Positions 8,075 through 16,547 of a DNA stretch of 44,920 nt are shown here, piece by piece. The notes beneath the pieces were generated by a model. The model did not search any database. It was not told the DNA's origin and saw nothing but the letters and a program-made list of their open reading frames with translations. This DNA is from Synergistaceae bacterium UBA1037. Its GTDB lineage: Bacteria; Synergistota; Synergistia; Synergistales; Synergistaceae. The DNA lies in the NCBI GenBank assembly GCA_002316795.1, contig DCEE01000051.1, positions 1 to 44,920 on the forward strand. Direction: 5' to 3'. Both the position numbers and the translations under genes were made by a program. Within the stretch, counting starts at the first letter, position 1, and every line of letters starts with the position of its first letter.

Positions 8075-9964
8075 TTGTCAGCGGGACCGCAAGCTGCAAC
8101 GTGTGGAGAGATGAGATTGGAAAAAGATAAACCGAAAGTAAAAGAGGCCAGGGACAGTTTTTTGCCTGTGAACAGGGAGGACATGGAAAGACGGGGCTGG
8201 GACAGCCTTGATTTTCTTGTCGTATCGGGTGATGCATACGTTGACCACCCAAGCTTCGGCCACGCGATCATCTCAAGATGGCTCGAAAGGATGGGGTTCA
8301 GGGTAGGCATAGCTGCCCAGCCTGACTGGAGAAGCACCGAAGATTTCAGCAAAATGGGGCGTCCCCGACTGGGCGTCATGGTCACCGCGGGCAATCTTGA
8401 TTCGATGCTGAACCATTACACAGCTTCGGGCAAGAAGAGAAAAACCGACCCTTACTCTCCCGGAGGAAGGGGCGGCATGCGTCCTGACAGGGCAACGATA
8501 GTTTACTGCAACAGGATAAGGGAACAATGGAAGGATATCCCCCTGGTGATCGGTGGGATCGAAGCCAGCCTTCGCAGGATGGCCCACTATGACTGCTGGG
8601 CCGACGACGTGAGGAGATCGATACTGACCGACAGCAGGGCAGACCTGCTGGTCTTCGGAATGGGAGAAATTCCCGTCACGGAGATAGCAAGACATCTTTC
8701 CGAGGGGCGCGACCCGGGCGAGATAAGAGATGTTCCCGGGACATGCTGGAAGACACACGATCCGTCAAATGCCGCTGATGCCCTGGTACTTCCCTCATAT
8801 GAAGAAGTAAGGGCCGATAAGAAAGTTTTCGCGAAGGCTTTCAAGACGTTCTATATCGAGCAGAACCACGCAAGGGGAAGCAGGCTGATACAGGATCAGG
8901 GAGCATGGCATGTTGTCCAGAACAGGCCTGCGAGGCCTATGACCGAGAAAGAGATGGATAAGGTCTACAGCCTTCCCTATGCAAGAGCTGCCCATCCCTC
9001 CTATGATGAAGCAGGCGGTGTGCCGGCGCTTGAGGAAGTCCGTTTCAGCATCACAAGCCACAGGGGGTGCTTCGGAGAATGCTCTTTCTGTGCGATAGCG
9101 ATGCACCAGGGGAGGATCATACAGACCAGGAGCGATAATTCGGTGATCGAAGAGGCCCGGTCATTTAAAAAGATGAAGGATTTCAAAGGTTATATCCATG
9201 ATGTCGGCGGACCTACAGCCAACTTTGTCATCCCCTCATGCCCCGATCAGGAAAAGAAGGGTACATGTGCGGGCAAGTCATGTCTTTATCCCGGACCGTG
9301 CAAAAGACTCAGGGCGGACCATTCCCGTTATATCGGCCTTCTGAGGAAGATGAGGGAGATCCCAGGAATAAAAAAGGTCTTCATCCGCTCAGGCCTCAGG
9401 TACGACTATATCCTCGAGGACAGCACCACGGATTTTCTTGATGAGCTTTGCAGATACCACATCAGCGGACAGCTCAAGATAGCGCCGGAGCATGTGAGCC
9501 CATCTGTGCTGAGGGCTATGAAGAAAGTCCCCCGCAATGTGACGGTAAAGTTCATTGACGCATACAGGCAGAAAAACAGGGAACTTGGCATGAAGCAGTT
9601 TCTGGTACCTTACTTCATGTCTTCCCATCCCGGATCCGGGCTGAATGAAGCTGTGGAGCTGGCGGAGTATATCCGTGACAGCGGAATGCGGCCCGAGCAG
9701 GTCCAGGATTTCACACCCACCCCGGGCTCGGTTTCGACATGCATGTACTGGACGGGTACAGATCCCCTGACCGGTGAAGATGTCTATGTTCCGAAAGATC
9801 ATGAGGAACGGAAGATGCAGAGGGCTCTGCTGCAGTACTGGGTGGCTGAAAATGCGGAGACCGTCAGAAAGGCCCTGCTGAAAGCGGGACGTCCGGATCT
9901 TATCGGAAGCGGCCAAAAATGTCTTGTCAGGGAACGTGCTGCCGTCCGGAGAATGGTAAAATAA
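8075..9964 (+). CDS. YgiQ-family radical SAM protein
   Basis: A 629-residue protein matching the YgiQ family: an N-terminal UPF0313 domain with FLVVSGDAYVDHPSFG near 47-62, then a radical SAM core with C332, C336 and C339 (CFGECSFC) that bind a [4Fe-4S] cluster. CSLYPGPC-like cysteines follow at about 395-415, and a C-terminal DUF3362-like region contains QVQDFTPTPGSVSTCMYWTG. The reaction is not established for the family. The start is uncertain: TTG 8075 has AGAGGA six bases upstream, while ATG 8111 has GGAG only two bases away. It is transcribed divergently from the metallopeptidase gene. Confidence 0.92.
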   Translation: MSAGPQAATCGEMRLEKDKPKVKEARDSFLPVNREDMERRGWDSLDFLVVSGDAYVDHPSFGHAIISRWLERMGFRVGIAAQPDWRSTEDFSKMGRPRLGVMVTAGNLDSMLNHYTASGKKRKTDPYSPGGRGGMRPDRATIVYCNRIREQWKDIPLVIGGIEASLRRMAHYDCWADDVRRSILTDSRADLLVFGMGEIPVTEIARHLSEGRDPGEIRDVPGTCWKTHDPSNAADALVLPSYEEVRADKKVFAKAFKTFYIEQNHARGSRLIQDQGAWHVVQNRPARPMTEKEMDKVYSLPYARAAHPSYDEAGGVPALEEVRFSITSHRGCFGECSFCAIAMHQGRIIQTRSDNSVIEEARSFKKMKDFKGYIHDVGGPTANFVIPSCPDQEKKGTCAGKSCLYPGPCKRLRADHSRYIGLLRKMREIPGIKKVFIRSGLRYDYILEDSTTDFLDELCRYHISGQLKIAPEHVSPSVLRAMKKVPRNVTVKFIDAYRQKNRELGMKQFLVPYFMSSHPGSGLNEAVELAEYIRDSGMRPEQVQDFTPTPGSVSTCMYWTGTDPLTGEDVYVPKDHEERKMQRALLQYWVAENAETVRKALLKAGRPDLIGSGQKCLVRERAAVRRMVK

Positions 9965-9968
9965 GCTA

Positions 9969-9997
9969 TGGACAATACCTGCATCAGGATATAAAAT
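9969..9997 (+). promoter_or_regulatory. Probable promoter of the OmpH-like gene
   Basis: TGGACA (9969-9974), a 17-base spacer and TAAAAT (9992-9997), placed just after the YgiQ stop codon and about 40 bases before the next start codon. Each box has one mismatch to consensus. Confidence 0.4.
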
Positions 9998-10039
9998 TCT
10001 CCCTGTGTTCAGACAGGAAATTACAGGAGGTTTCACCGA

Positions 10040-10459
10040 ATGAAAAAATTGACAGTGCTATTGGTTGCAGTCCTTGCCATATTCTCCGTATACACCGCCG
10101 CTTCAGCAGCAGAGGAGAAGGTGGGGTTCGTTGATGAGATGGCAGTCCTTCAGCAGTTCCCTAAATTCAAGCAGGCTCAGCAGCAGATCGACGCAATAGG
10201 AAAGAAAAAGTCTGAAGCGGCGAAGGCTGCATTCGACAAGGAAACGGACGAAAAGAAAAAGGCCAACATCGTACAGTCTCTCCAGCTCGAAATGAGGGAA
10301 GAAGAAGCCAAGCTGATGAACCCGATCCTCAAGGAGATCAACGAGACCATAGCGAAGGTCGCAAAGACAAAGGGGATCACAATAGTGCTCAACAAGGGCC
10401 TTGTTTACTACGGCGGCATCGATATCACAAACGATGTGGTGACTGCCCTCAAGAGATAG
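10040..10459 (+). CDS. OmpH/Skp-family periplasmic chaperone
   Basis: A 139-residue exported protein. Residues 1-23 are a signal peptide with a likely cleavage after ASA. The mature part begins with a beta strand (KVGFVDEMAVLQQFPKFKQA), then has a long charged Gln/Lys/Glu helix (about 45-105), then the closing strand GITIVLNKGLVYYGGIDIT. This is the Skp/OmpH layout, in which a trimer holds unfolded outer-membrane proteins in the periplasm. It implies a diderm envelope. AGGAGG precedes the ATG. No BamA or LPS genes adjoin it here, unlike the classical arrangement. A terminator follows directly. Confidence 0.88.
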   Translation: MKKLTVLLVAVLAIFSVYTAASAAEEKVGFVDEMAVLQQFPKFKQAQQQIDAIGKKKSEAAKAAFDKETDEKKKANIVQSLQLEMREEEAKLMNPILKEINETIAKVAKTKGITIVLNKGLVYYGGIDITNDVVTALKR

Positions 10460-10476
10460 CTCTCTGAAAATGTCGG

Positions 10477-10510
10477 GCGCCGTTCCGTTTATTCGGGATG
10501 GCGCTTTTTT
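10477..10510 (+). terminator. Terminator after the OmpH-like gene
   Basis: GCGCCGTTCCG pairs with CGGGATGGCGC (wobble pairs in the middle) and is followed directly by six Ts. It begins 17 bases after the stop codon. Confidence 0.8.
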
Positions 10511-10546
10511 AGTCTTTTTGAACAGGCTTTGACGGGAGGTGATCGG

Positions 10547-11146
10547 ATGTCGGTATTCTGGCTTATTTTCGGATATCTTGCAGGTTCGTGCCCTACGGGC
10601 TACCTTGCGGTAAAAATGCTTAAGGGGCAGGACATCCGCGACCTGGGGTCAGGAAACATCGGGGCTACCAACACAGGCAGGGTGCTGGGGAAGAAGTGGG
10701 CCATAGCTGTTGCGGTCTTTGACATGCTCAAGGGCGGCTTGGCTGTATTGCTGGCTTCGTTCTTTACAGATAATGATACCATACTCGCGCTGACTGGCGT
10801 CTGCTCCGTGCTTGGCCATAACTATCCGGTATGGCTTGGCTGGAGAGGCGGCAAAGGCGTAGCAACAACATTCGGCGTTTTGGCTTTTTATGATTTCTTT
10901 GATCCTCTGCCTGCCCTGATCGGAGGAGCTGTATGGTATGCCGTGATGAAGACGACAAGATATGTCTGCGTAGCCTCCATTGCTGCTCTCTTCACTTCCG
11001 CCCTTCTCATGCCTCTGTTCGGGATGCCGCGTCCATTTTATTTGGCGGGACTCTTTCTTGCTGCCCTTTCAGCCTGGCGGCACAAGAGCAATATACAGAG
11101 ACTGATCGAAGGCAAAGAAGACAGGGTCGGAGAAAGCATAAAATAG
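10547..11146 (+). CDS. plsY: Acyl-phosphate:glycerol-3-phosphate acyltransferase
   Basis: PlsY transfers an acyl group from acyl-phosphate to glycerol-3-phosphate, the first step of phospholipid synthesis, in the cytoplasmic membrane. The 199-residue protein has about five transmembrane segments and the family motifs: SCPTGYLAVKM near 13-23, DLGSGNIGATNTGRVLG near 31-47, and HNYPVWLGWRGGKGVAT near 92-108. The ATG at 10547 has GGGAGGTGAT upstream; the ORF can be extended six codons but those include the Shine-Dalgarno site. It appears to be a single-gene unit between two terminators. Confidence 0.95.
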   Translation: MSVFWLIFGYLAGSCPTGYLAVKMLKGQDIRDLGSGNIGATNTGRVLGKKWAIAVAVFDMLKGGLAVLLASFFTDNDTILALTGVCSVLGHNYPVWLGWRGGKGVATTFGVLAFYDFFDPLPALIGGAVWYAVMKTTRYVCVASIAALFTSALLMPLFGMPRPFYLAGLFLAALSAWRHKSNIQRLIEGKEDRVGESIK

Positions 11147-11192
11147 AGTTTCACTGTCCAAACACCGGAGCAGGTTTCCTTTGATCCCCTTC

Positions 11193-11217
11193 AGCCCGCC
11201 TCAGTCGGGCTTTTTTT
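11193..11217 (+). terminator. Terminator after plsY
   Basis: AGCCCG (11193-11198) and CGGGCT (11206-11211) form a stem with a seven-base loop, followed by a run of Ts. Confidence 0.85.
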
Positions 11218-11271
11218 ATGATCCCCCTACATCATCGCCCCTGCGCAAAATGCCTCTTTTGTTCCATTATT

Positions 11272-11301
11272 CTTGACTTATACTGACCAAAATTATATAA
11301 T
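11272..11301 (+). promoter_or_regulatory. Promoter of ctsR-mcsA-clpC overlapped by a CtsR-box-like repeat
   Basis: TTGACT (11273-11278), 17 bases and TATAAT (11296-11301) form a near-perfect sigma-70-like promoter. The -35 lies within CTTGACTTATACTGACC (11272-11288), two TTGAC/CTGAC heptads that resemble the reverse complement of the CtsR heptad repeat. The second heptad is degenerate. Binding of CtsR here would block the -35 and make the operon autoregulated, as in Bacillus. Confidence 0.65.
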
Positions 11302-11332
11302 CACTGCAGTTCAAAGAAATGGAGTGACTCGA

Positions 11333-11824
11333 ATGTCCCTGCCGTCATCAAGCCTTACAAAGATCATCGAGGAATACATCGCTCAGCTTCTGGATGAAAA
11401 CGAAGAAGGCGAGGTATCTCTCAGGAGAAAGGATCTGGCCGAAAGGTTCGGGTGTGTTCCCAGTCAGATCAATTATGTGCTGAGAAGCCGGTTCGCCCCT
11501 GAGAACGGGTTTCTTGTGGAAAGCCAGAGAGGCGGACATGGTTATATTAAAGTTATCCAGCTGACATTCAACAACTGTGATGAAGAGGTGGTGCATCTCG
11601 CTGACCTTGTCGGGAATGCGATCACAGAACAGGAATCAAGAAAGCTCCTGGTAAATCTGCAGAACAGAGACGTCATATCCCCAAGGGAACGCCTTATCAT
11701 CGAGGTAGCGCTGAGAAGTCAGGAGGAAAACGGAAGGTCGCTCTTCGATGTCTCGCCTTACAGACGGGATCTCATGAGAGCCGAGCTGCTGAAAAAAATA
11801 CTTACGAGCCTTGCGCTCGGATGA
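11333..11824 (+). CDS. ctsR: CtsR heat-shock repressor
   Basis: A 163-residue CtsR-family repressor of class III heat-shock genes. Residues about 1-70 hold the winged helix-turn-helix: SSSLTKIIEEYIAQLL, then RKDLAERFGCVPSQINYVL, then the wing glycines in SQRGGHGYIKV that act as the temperature sensor in known CtsR proteins. The C-terminal dimerisation domain includes SPRERLIIEVAL. The likely start is ATG 11333; the longer frame begins at a TTG that is the -35 box itself. It leads an operon with mcsA and clpC. Confidence 0.93.
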   Translation: MSLPSSSLTKIIEEYIAQLLDENEEGEVSLRRKDLAERFGCVPSQINYVLRSRFAPENGFLVESQRGGHGYIKVIQLTFNNCDEEVVHLADLVGNAITEQESRKLLVNLQNRDVISPRERLIIEVALRSQEENGRSLFDVSPYRRDLMRAELLKKILTSLALG

Positions 11825-11834
11825 GGTGATCCAA

Positions 11835-12326
11835 ATGCTGTGCGAACGCTGCGGTGTAAATAAAGCCGAGATACATCTTATGAGGATCGTAAACGGAAGA
11901 CGTGTGGTGGACTGTCTTTGCAGAGAGTGCGCCAAAGAGGTCATACCGTTTGACGAGGCCACAAAGATGATGAAAATGACATTCTCGCTTGAAGGGATCC
12001 TGGATCTTCAGGAAGCTTTGAAAGATCTGATATTCCCTGCGATCGCCGGAGGCAGCTCCGACGATGAGACGGAACTTGCCTGCCCTCACTGCGGGGGACC
12101 CATTTCAATGTCAATGTTTGCCCGCAAAGATAATAAATGTGCAGAAAAGGTCCCGCGTGCCGAAAACGCTTCGGCCGTTGCCCCTGCTGTGCAAAGAGAC
12201 AGGCTGTCCGTTCTGAAGGATGAGATGTGCGCTGCGGTCAGGGTCGAGAACTACGAACTCGCCGCACAGATCAGAGATCAGATAAAAGATATGGAAGACA
12301 AGACAGAAAAAGAAAAGGATGCGTGA
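11835..12326 (+). CDS. mcsA: McsA-like zinc-finger/UVR protein
   Basis: A 163-residue protein with CxxC pairs at its N-terminus (LCERCG and CLCREC), another CPHCGG near the middle, and a C-terminal UVR motif (LSVLKDEMCAAV...YELAAQIRDQIK). In Bacillus, McsA binds zinc, activates the arginine kinase McsB and modulates CtsR. The ATG at 11835 has gaggtgat upstream that overlaps the ctsR stop. The middle linker (about 80-120) is not conserved in my reading. The usual next gene, mcsB, is missing; clpC follows instead, so its partner is unclear. Confidence 0.88.
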   Translation: MLCERCGVNKAEIHLMRIVNGRRVVDCLCRECAKEVIPFDEATKMMKMTFSLEGILDLQEALKDLIFPAIAGGSSDDETELACPHCGGPISMSMFARKDNKCAEKVPRAENASAVAPAVQRDRLSVLKDEMCAAVRVENYELAAQIRDQIKDMEDKTEKEKDA

Positions 12327-12331
12327 CCCGG

Positions 12332-14803
12332 ATGTGGCAGAATTTTACTGAAAGGGGCAAGAGAGTATTCCAGCTTGCCCATAGTGAGGCTTTGCGCCTT
12401 GGACACGAGGTGGTCGGAACAGAGCATATACTTCTGGGACTTCTTGATGATGCTGACGGTATAGTGACACAGATCCTTTCAAACTACGGCCTGCATCCCG
12501 AAGTGCTGAAAGCTGAAATAGAGAGCCTGATAGGGACCGGCAGGCCGAGAAGTCAGCCTGTTGACCTTCCGTCAAGCCCGAGAGCGAAGCTTGTGATCGA
12601 TCTTTCCATGAGGGAAGCCAGGAAGATGAGCGTCAATTACATAGGGACCGAACATATCCTTCTGGGCATCCTTGCGGAAGGAGAGGGGATGGCTGCACAG
12701 CTTCTGGCATCCCACGGCATGGATCTGCCCAGGACCCGGATGATGATCAGGAACATATTAAGCGGAAACCAGTCAGACCCCGACCTTGACCCTCTGAAGA
12801 CCGACGATGCGCCTCAAAGGGCTGAAGGCCGGACGCAGAGCAGGACTCCCACCCTTGACCAGATAGGGATAGACCTCACCGGGATGGCCAGGAACAGGGA
12901 ACTTGACCCGGTCATAGGAAGGGACAAAGAGATACAGAGAGTTGTCCAGATACTTTCGCGCCGGACAAAGAACAACCCTGTGCTGATAGGCGAGCCCGGA
13001 GTGGGAAAGACCGCCATAGCGGAGGGGCTTGCCCAGAGGATAGTCTCGGGGGAGATCCCGGAGATATTGAAAGACAAACGGGTAATGCAGCTCAACGTAG
13101 CAAATCTTGTTGCCGGTACAAAGTACAGGGGCGAATTTGAAGAGCGCATGCGCAAGATCGTAAAAGAGGTAAGGGAAGCCAAAAAGGTCATTCTCTTCAT
13201 TGACGAGATACATACCCTTGTCGGAGCCGGAGGGGCCGAAGGAGCTGTTGACGCGGCGAACATAATCAAGCCGAGCCTTTCAAGGGGAGAATTCCAGGTG
13301 ATAGGCGCGACTACGATAACCGAGTACAGAAAGTACATAGAAAAGGACGCAGCCCTTGAAAGACGTTTTCAGCCCGTTCAGGTGGAAGAACCGTCGGAAG
13401 AGGACACGGTAAGGATATTGAAAGGGCTGAGGGACAACTACGAGGCACATCACAGAGTCAAGATAACGGATGATGCGCTCGAAGCCGCCGCAAAGCTTTC
13501 TCAGAGGTATATAACAGACAGGTTCCTGCCTGACAAGGCTATAGACCTCATCGACGAAGCATCCGCAAGGGCGAGGATACTGACGCTCGAAGTCCCCGAT
13601 GACCTCAAGGCGCTGGAGAGGAGCGTAGGGGATATCCGCAGGGAAAAAGAGGCGGCTGTCGGTTCTCAGGAGTTTGAAAAGGCGGCTGATCTCAGGGACC
13701 AGGAAAAGGAACTGATCGCACGCATAGCGGAATGGCGGAAGAGCTGGACCGAGTCCCGGAACCAGTTCACCCCTGACGTTAAGGCTGAGGACATCGCGAA
13801 GATCGTCTCTGAATGGACCGGCATCCCTGTAACCCAGCTCACCGAAGAGGAGAGCCGCAGGCTTCTCAGGATGGAAGATGAGATAAAGCAGAGGCTGGTA
13901 GGTCAGGACGAGGCGATCCACGCGGTAGCCCGTGCTATCAGAAGGTCACGGAGCGGCATGAAAGACCCCAAACGGCCCGTGGGGAGCTTTATGTTCCTTG
14001 GTCCGACAGGAGTAGGAAAGACTGAGATGGCCAGGTCTCTCGCCGAGTTCATGTTCGGCAGCGAGGATGCGATGATAAGGCTTGACATGAGTGAATTTAT
14101 GGAGAGGCACGAAGCTGCCAAGCTTATCGGAGCGCCCCCCGGATACATAGGTTACGAGGAAGGCGGCAAACTTACTGAGGCGATAAGACGCCGTCCCTAC
14201 TCCGTCGTCCTTTTCGACGAGATCGAAAAGGCTCACCCCGATGTATTCAACATGCTTCTCCAGCTCCTTGAAGACGGAAGGCTGACCGACGGACAGGGAC
14301 ACCTGACTGATTTCAGGAACGCTGTGATCATCATGACGAGCAATATCGGAATAAGCGAGGCAATGAAGGGGAGAAGCATGGGATTCGCAGAGACCGAAGG
14401 CTCTGCCGGGGGCATGGATACAGCCAGGATGAAATCAACAGTTCTGGAAGCTGCGAAGAGTGCCTTCAGGCCCGAGTTCATGAACAGGGTGGATGAGATC
14501 ATAGTGTTTGATCTGCTGGGCAGGGAAGAGCTCCTGAAAATAGTGGACATAATGCTCGACGAGGTGAAATCAAGGACCTCTGAGTGCGGCATAACTCTGG
14601 AAGCGGACGAAGACGCCAAAAAACTGCTGCTGGAGAAGGGGTATGACCCGCAGTACGGAGCCAGGCCGCTTCGCAGGGCTATCCAGAAAATGGTGGAGGA
14701 CTCACTTTCCAACCTGATGCTGGAAGGGACTGTAAGAGCAGGAGAAAAAGTTTCTGTCTCTGTCACTGACGGTGAGCTGAAATTTGAGACGGAAAAAAAG
14801 TGA
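12332..14803 (+). CDS. clpC: ATP-dependent Clp protease ATPase subunit ClpC
   Basis: An 823-residue Hsp100 unfoldase that feeds substrates to ClpP. In order it has two Clp-N repeats (about 1-145, each with a GTEHILLG signature), the first AAA+ module with Walker A GEPGVGKT and Walker B VILFIDEIHT, a middle domain with a UVR-like stretch (about 430-470), the second AAA+ module with Walker A GPTGVGKT and VVLFDEIEKAHPDVF, and the D2-small domain near the C-terminus. The middle domain marks it as ClpC rather than ClpB. ATG 12332 gives the family N-terminus; GTG 12323, overlapping the mcsA stop, is an alternative. A strong terminator follows. Confidence 0.95.
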   Translation: MWQNFTERGKRVFQLAHSEALRLGHEVVGTEHILLGLLDDADGIVTQILSNYGLHPEVLKAEIESLIGTGRPRSQPVDLPSSPRAKLVIDLSMREARKMSVNYIGTEHILLGILAEGEGMAAQLLASHGMDLPRTRMMIRNILSGNQSDPDLDPLKTDDAPQRAEGRTQSRTPTLDQIGIDLTGMARNRELDPVIGRDKEIQRVVQILSRRTKNNPVLIGEPGVGKTAIAEGLAQRIVSGEIPEILKDKRVMQLNVANLVAGTKYRGEFEERMRKIVKEVREAKKVILFIDEIHTLVGAGGAEGAVDAANIIKPSLSRGEFQVIGATTITEYRKYIEKDAALERRFQPVQVEEPSEEDTVRILKGLRDNYEAHHRVKITDDALEAAAKLSQRYITDRFLPDKAIDLIDEASARARILTLEVPDDLKALERSVGDIRREKEAAVGSQEFEKAADLRDQEKELIARIAEWRKSWTESRNQFTPDVKAEDIAKIVSEWTGIPVTQLTEEESRRLLRMEDEIKQRLVGQDEAIHAVARAIRRSRSGMKDPKRPVGSFMFLGPTGVGKTEMARSLAEFMFGSEDAMIRLDMSEFMERHEAAKLIGAPPGYIGYEEGGKLTEAIRRRPYSVVLFDEIEKAHPDVFNMLLQLLEDGRLTDGQGHLTDFRNAVIIMTSNIGISEAMKGRSMGFAETEGSAGGMDTARMKSTVLEAAKSAFRPEFMNRVDEIIVFDLLGREELLKIVDIMLDEVKSRTSECGITLEADEDAKKLLLEKGYDPQYGARPLRRAIQKMVEDSLSNLMLEGTVRAGEKVSVSVTDGELKFETEKK

Positions 14804-14821
14804 CCTGAGAAGATAAAAAAG

Positions 14822-14861
14822 CCCGGGAGGATGATATGTAATTTTATCCTCTCGGGTTTTT
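14822..14861 (+). terminator. Terminator of the ctsR operon
   Basis: CCCGGGAGGAT (14822-14832) pairs with ATCCTCTCGGG (14846-14856), an 11-bp stem with one G-U pair, followed by a T-run. Confidence 0.9.
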
Positions 14862-14866
14862 GTTTT

Positions 14867-14896
14867 TTGTGATAGCATTTGTTCTGTTTTTAAAAT
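14867..14896 (+). promoter_or_regulatory. Possible promoter of the parvulin gene
   Basis: TTGTGA (14867-14872), 18 bases, TAAAAT (14891-14896). It lies directly after the clpC terminator, where a new promoter is expected, but the -35 match is moderate. Confidence 0.35.
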
Positions 14897-14927
14897 ATCA
14901 GGGAAGATCGCAGGAGGGGTTTTTGTT

Positions 14928-15806
14928 ATGTCTTTCAAGAAAGTCACAAAGTTGATCGCACTCTTTTCATTTGTTGTCTTAGTTGCCGCTTCGGCTGCCA
15001 TGGCTGCCGACAAACCGGTACTTACAGTCGGAACGTCGACTCTCGACGAAAAAGAAGTACTGAATCTCATGGCCACGACGACAGGAGGCAACCAGATGAT
15101 GGTGGGCCTCATGCTTGCGCAGTCGACACTTCCGGAGAGAGTGGACCTGGTCAACCAGATGGCTCACGCACTCCTCTTCGCGGAGGCGGCCAGGAGTAAG
15201 GGACTTGAAGCACGCCCCGACATCGCATTCCAGATCAAATGGCAGACGATGCAGATACTGATGCAGGGATACTTTGAACAGAACGCATCAAAATGGGACA
15301 TGAGCGAAAAGGCCGTCAGGAATTACTATGACACACATAAAGAGGAGTTCTATCAGAAACCGGGTGCGCATACAAGGCACATCCTGTCACAGACAGAGGG
15401 AGACGCCCTGAATGCGGCACTGGAAGTCTACAAGACCAAGGATTTTGCAAAAGTGGCCTCGGAATACAGCCGTGACCCCAACAGCGCAAAGAACGGCGGA
15501 GACCTCGGCTGGGTAGAAAAGGGCATGATGGTCGCACCTGTGGAAGCCGCGATCGAAGGAGCATCGGTCGGTTCACTCGTCGGACCTGTCAAGAGCGACT
15601 ACGGATGGCACATCATTGAGGTAACGGAACGCCGCCCGGGAAAACAGCTATCCTTTGAGGAATCGGCCGAAAGAGCTGTCCAGGGACTTCAGAAGCAGTA
15701 TCTTGAAAATGAGCTTAAGGAGCTTCAGGCAAAGTTCAGTGTCAACATAGACGAAGAGGCACTAAAAAACCTCGGAGGAGTACCGGCTCCCGCAGCCGCC
15801 AAGTAG
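14928..15806 (+). CDS. Exported parvulin-type peptidyl-prolyl isomerase (PpiC/SurA-like)
   Basis: A 292-residue secreted foldase. Residues 1-26 form a signal peptide ending AMA. A helical N-terminal SurA-like region (about 35-130) precedes one parvulin domain (about 140-245) with GAHTRHILSQ, EYSRDPNSAKNGGDLGWV and the closing GWHIIEV strand. There is no lipobox cysteine, so it is more like soluble SurA than lipoprotein PrsA. It would help fold envelope proteins in the periplasm. aggagg precedes the ATG. The next gene starts four bases after its stop. Confidence 0.9.
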   Translation: MSFKKVTKLIALFSFVVLVAASAAMAADKPVLTVGTSTLDEKEVLNLMATTTGGNQMMVGLMLAQSTLPERVDLVNQMAHALLFAEAARSKGLEARPDIAFQIKWQTMQILMQGYFEQNASKWDMSEKAVRNYYDTHKEEFYQKPGAHTRHILSQTEGDALNAALEVYKTKDFAKVASEYSRDPNSAKNGGDLGWVEKGMMVAPVEAAIEGASVGSLVGPVKSDYGWHIIEVTERRPGKQLSFEESAERAVQGLQKQYLENELKELQAKFSVNIDEEALKNLGGVPAPAAAK

Positions 15807-15810
15807 ATCC

Positions 15811-16260
15811 ATGCCCAAAACCTTACAGGGCGTTCCGGGAACAAAGCTTCCTCTGTGGATGAAGCTGGTCTCTACAGGGGCAGGTATCCTTTTTACAGGG
15901 ATGGGAATGAGCAGCTTCATCTCCGGAGGTTCGATGAAGACCGTATTCATCCCCATCTTTGTAGGCGCCGTGATGATATATGTATCAGGCTACGAACGCA
16001 GGATGTACATAGACGAGAACGGTGTCACGAAAGAAACTTCATTCTGGGGGCAGAGGAAGCTTCAGAGGGCCTCATGGGATGAAATAAGCGATGCGCGCAT
16101 CATCCTTAATAAGGGAAAAAAGATCTACGCCATTTTCCACGGTGATCAGCCGCTCTGGCCCTTCACCTTCCTGCCCGAGCAGGAAGAGGAACTGATCGAA
16201 ACGGTATCCGAATACCTGGATAAGGAGTACATCTCAATAGAGAGACAGGCAACAGAGTAA
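15811..16260 (+). CDS. Small membrane protein with PH-like cytoplasmic domain, function unknown
   Basis: A 149-residue protein I cannot name. It has two hydrophobic segments (about 17-38 and 46-65), then a soluble C-terminal half of alternating strands (MYIDENGVTKETSFWGQRK, SWDEISDARIILNKGKKIYA) that resembles a bacterial PH-like domain. No Shine-Dalgarno sequence is visible before the ATG, which sits four bases after the parvulin stop, so translation probably depends on coupling. It is followed by a strong terminator, making it the last gene of a two-gene unit. Confidence 0.7.
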   Translation: MPKTLQGVPGTKLPLWMKLVSTGAGILFTGMGMSSFISGGSMKTVFIPIFVGAVMIYVSGYERRMYIDENGVTKETSFWGQRKLQRASWDEISDARIILNKGKKIYAIFHGDQPLWPFTFLPEQEEELIETVSEYLDKEYISIERQATE

Positions 16261-16295
16261 AAGTAAAAGCCGGGATTTTTCCCCGGCTTTTACTT
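16261..16295. terminator. Bidirectional terminator between parvulin unit and tRNA genes
   Basis: A perfect 14-bp inverted repeat: AAGTAAAAGCCGGG (16261-16274) and CCCGGCTTTTACTT (16282-16295). It ends the plus-strand unit, starting at the stop codon, and in the other direction ends the minus-strand tRNA transcript. Confidence 0.85.
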
Positions 16296-16302
16296 TTATA
16301 TT

Positions 16303-16378
16303 TGGCAGTCCCTAGGGGATTCGAACCCCTGTTAACGGGCTGAGAACCCGCCGTCCTAGGCCCCTAGACGAAGGGACC
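16303..16378 (-). tRNA. tRNA-Glu (CTC)
   Basis: A 76-base cloverleaf with encoded CCA. The acceptor stem GGTCCCT pairs with AGGGACT (first pair G-U). The anticodon loop TTCTCAG reads CTC, closed by GCGGG/CCCGT, and the T arm AGGGG-TTCGAAT-CCCCT is canonical. It is the second gene of a minus-strand pair. Confidence 0.93.
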
Positions 16379-16393
16379 ACATCACTTATGATA

Positions 16394-16467
16394 TGGCTGG
16401 GGTACCAGGATTTGAACCTAGATTACCTGATCCAGAGTCAGGCGTGCTGCCGTTGCACCATACCCCA
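16394..16467 (-). tRNA. tRNA-Gln (CTG)
   Basis: A 74-base cloverleaf with encoded CCA. The acceptor stem TGGGGTA/TACCCCA starts with the U1-A72 pair usual for tRNA-Gln. The anticodon stem CCTGA/TCAGG encloses CTCTGGA, giving anticodon CTG. It is transcribed first, 15 bases ahead of tRNA-Glu. Confidence 0.93.
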
Positions 16468-16513
16468 AAATGGCCCGGTCTGTCAATCTCTGTCATTGAC
16501 ATGACAAGTGAAA

Positions 16514-16541
16514 ATTATATCGGATATTTGCCCATTGTCAA
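16514..16541 (-). promoter_or_regulatory. Consensus promoter of the tRNA-Gln/tRNA-Glu transcript
   Basis: On the minus strand TTGACA (16541-16536), 16 bases, TATAAT (16519-16514): both boxes match consensus exactly. The predicted start near 16507 is about 40 bases before tRNA-Gln. Confidence 0.8.
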
Positions 16542-16547
16542 CCCGAA

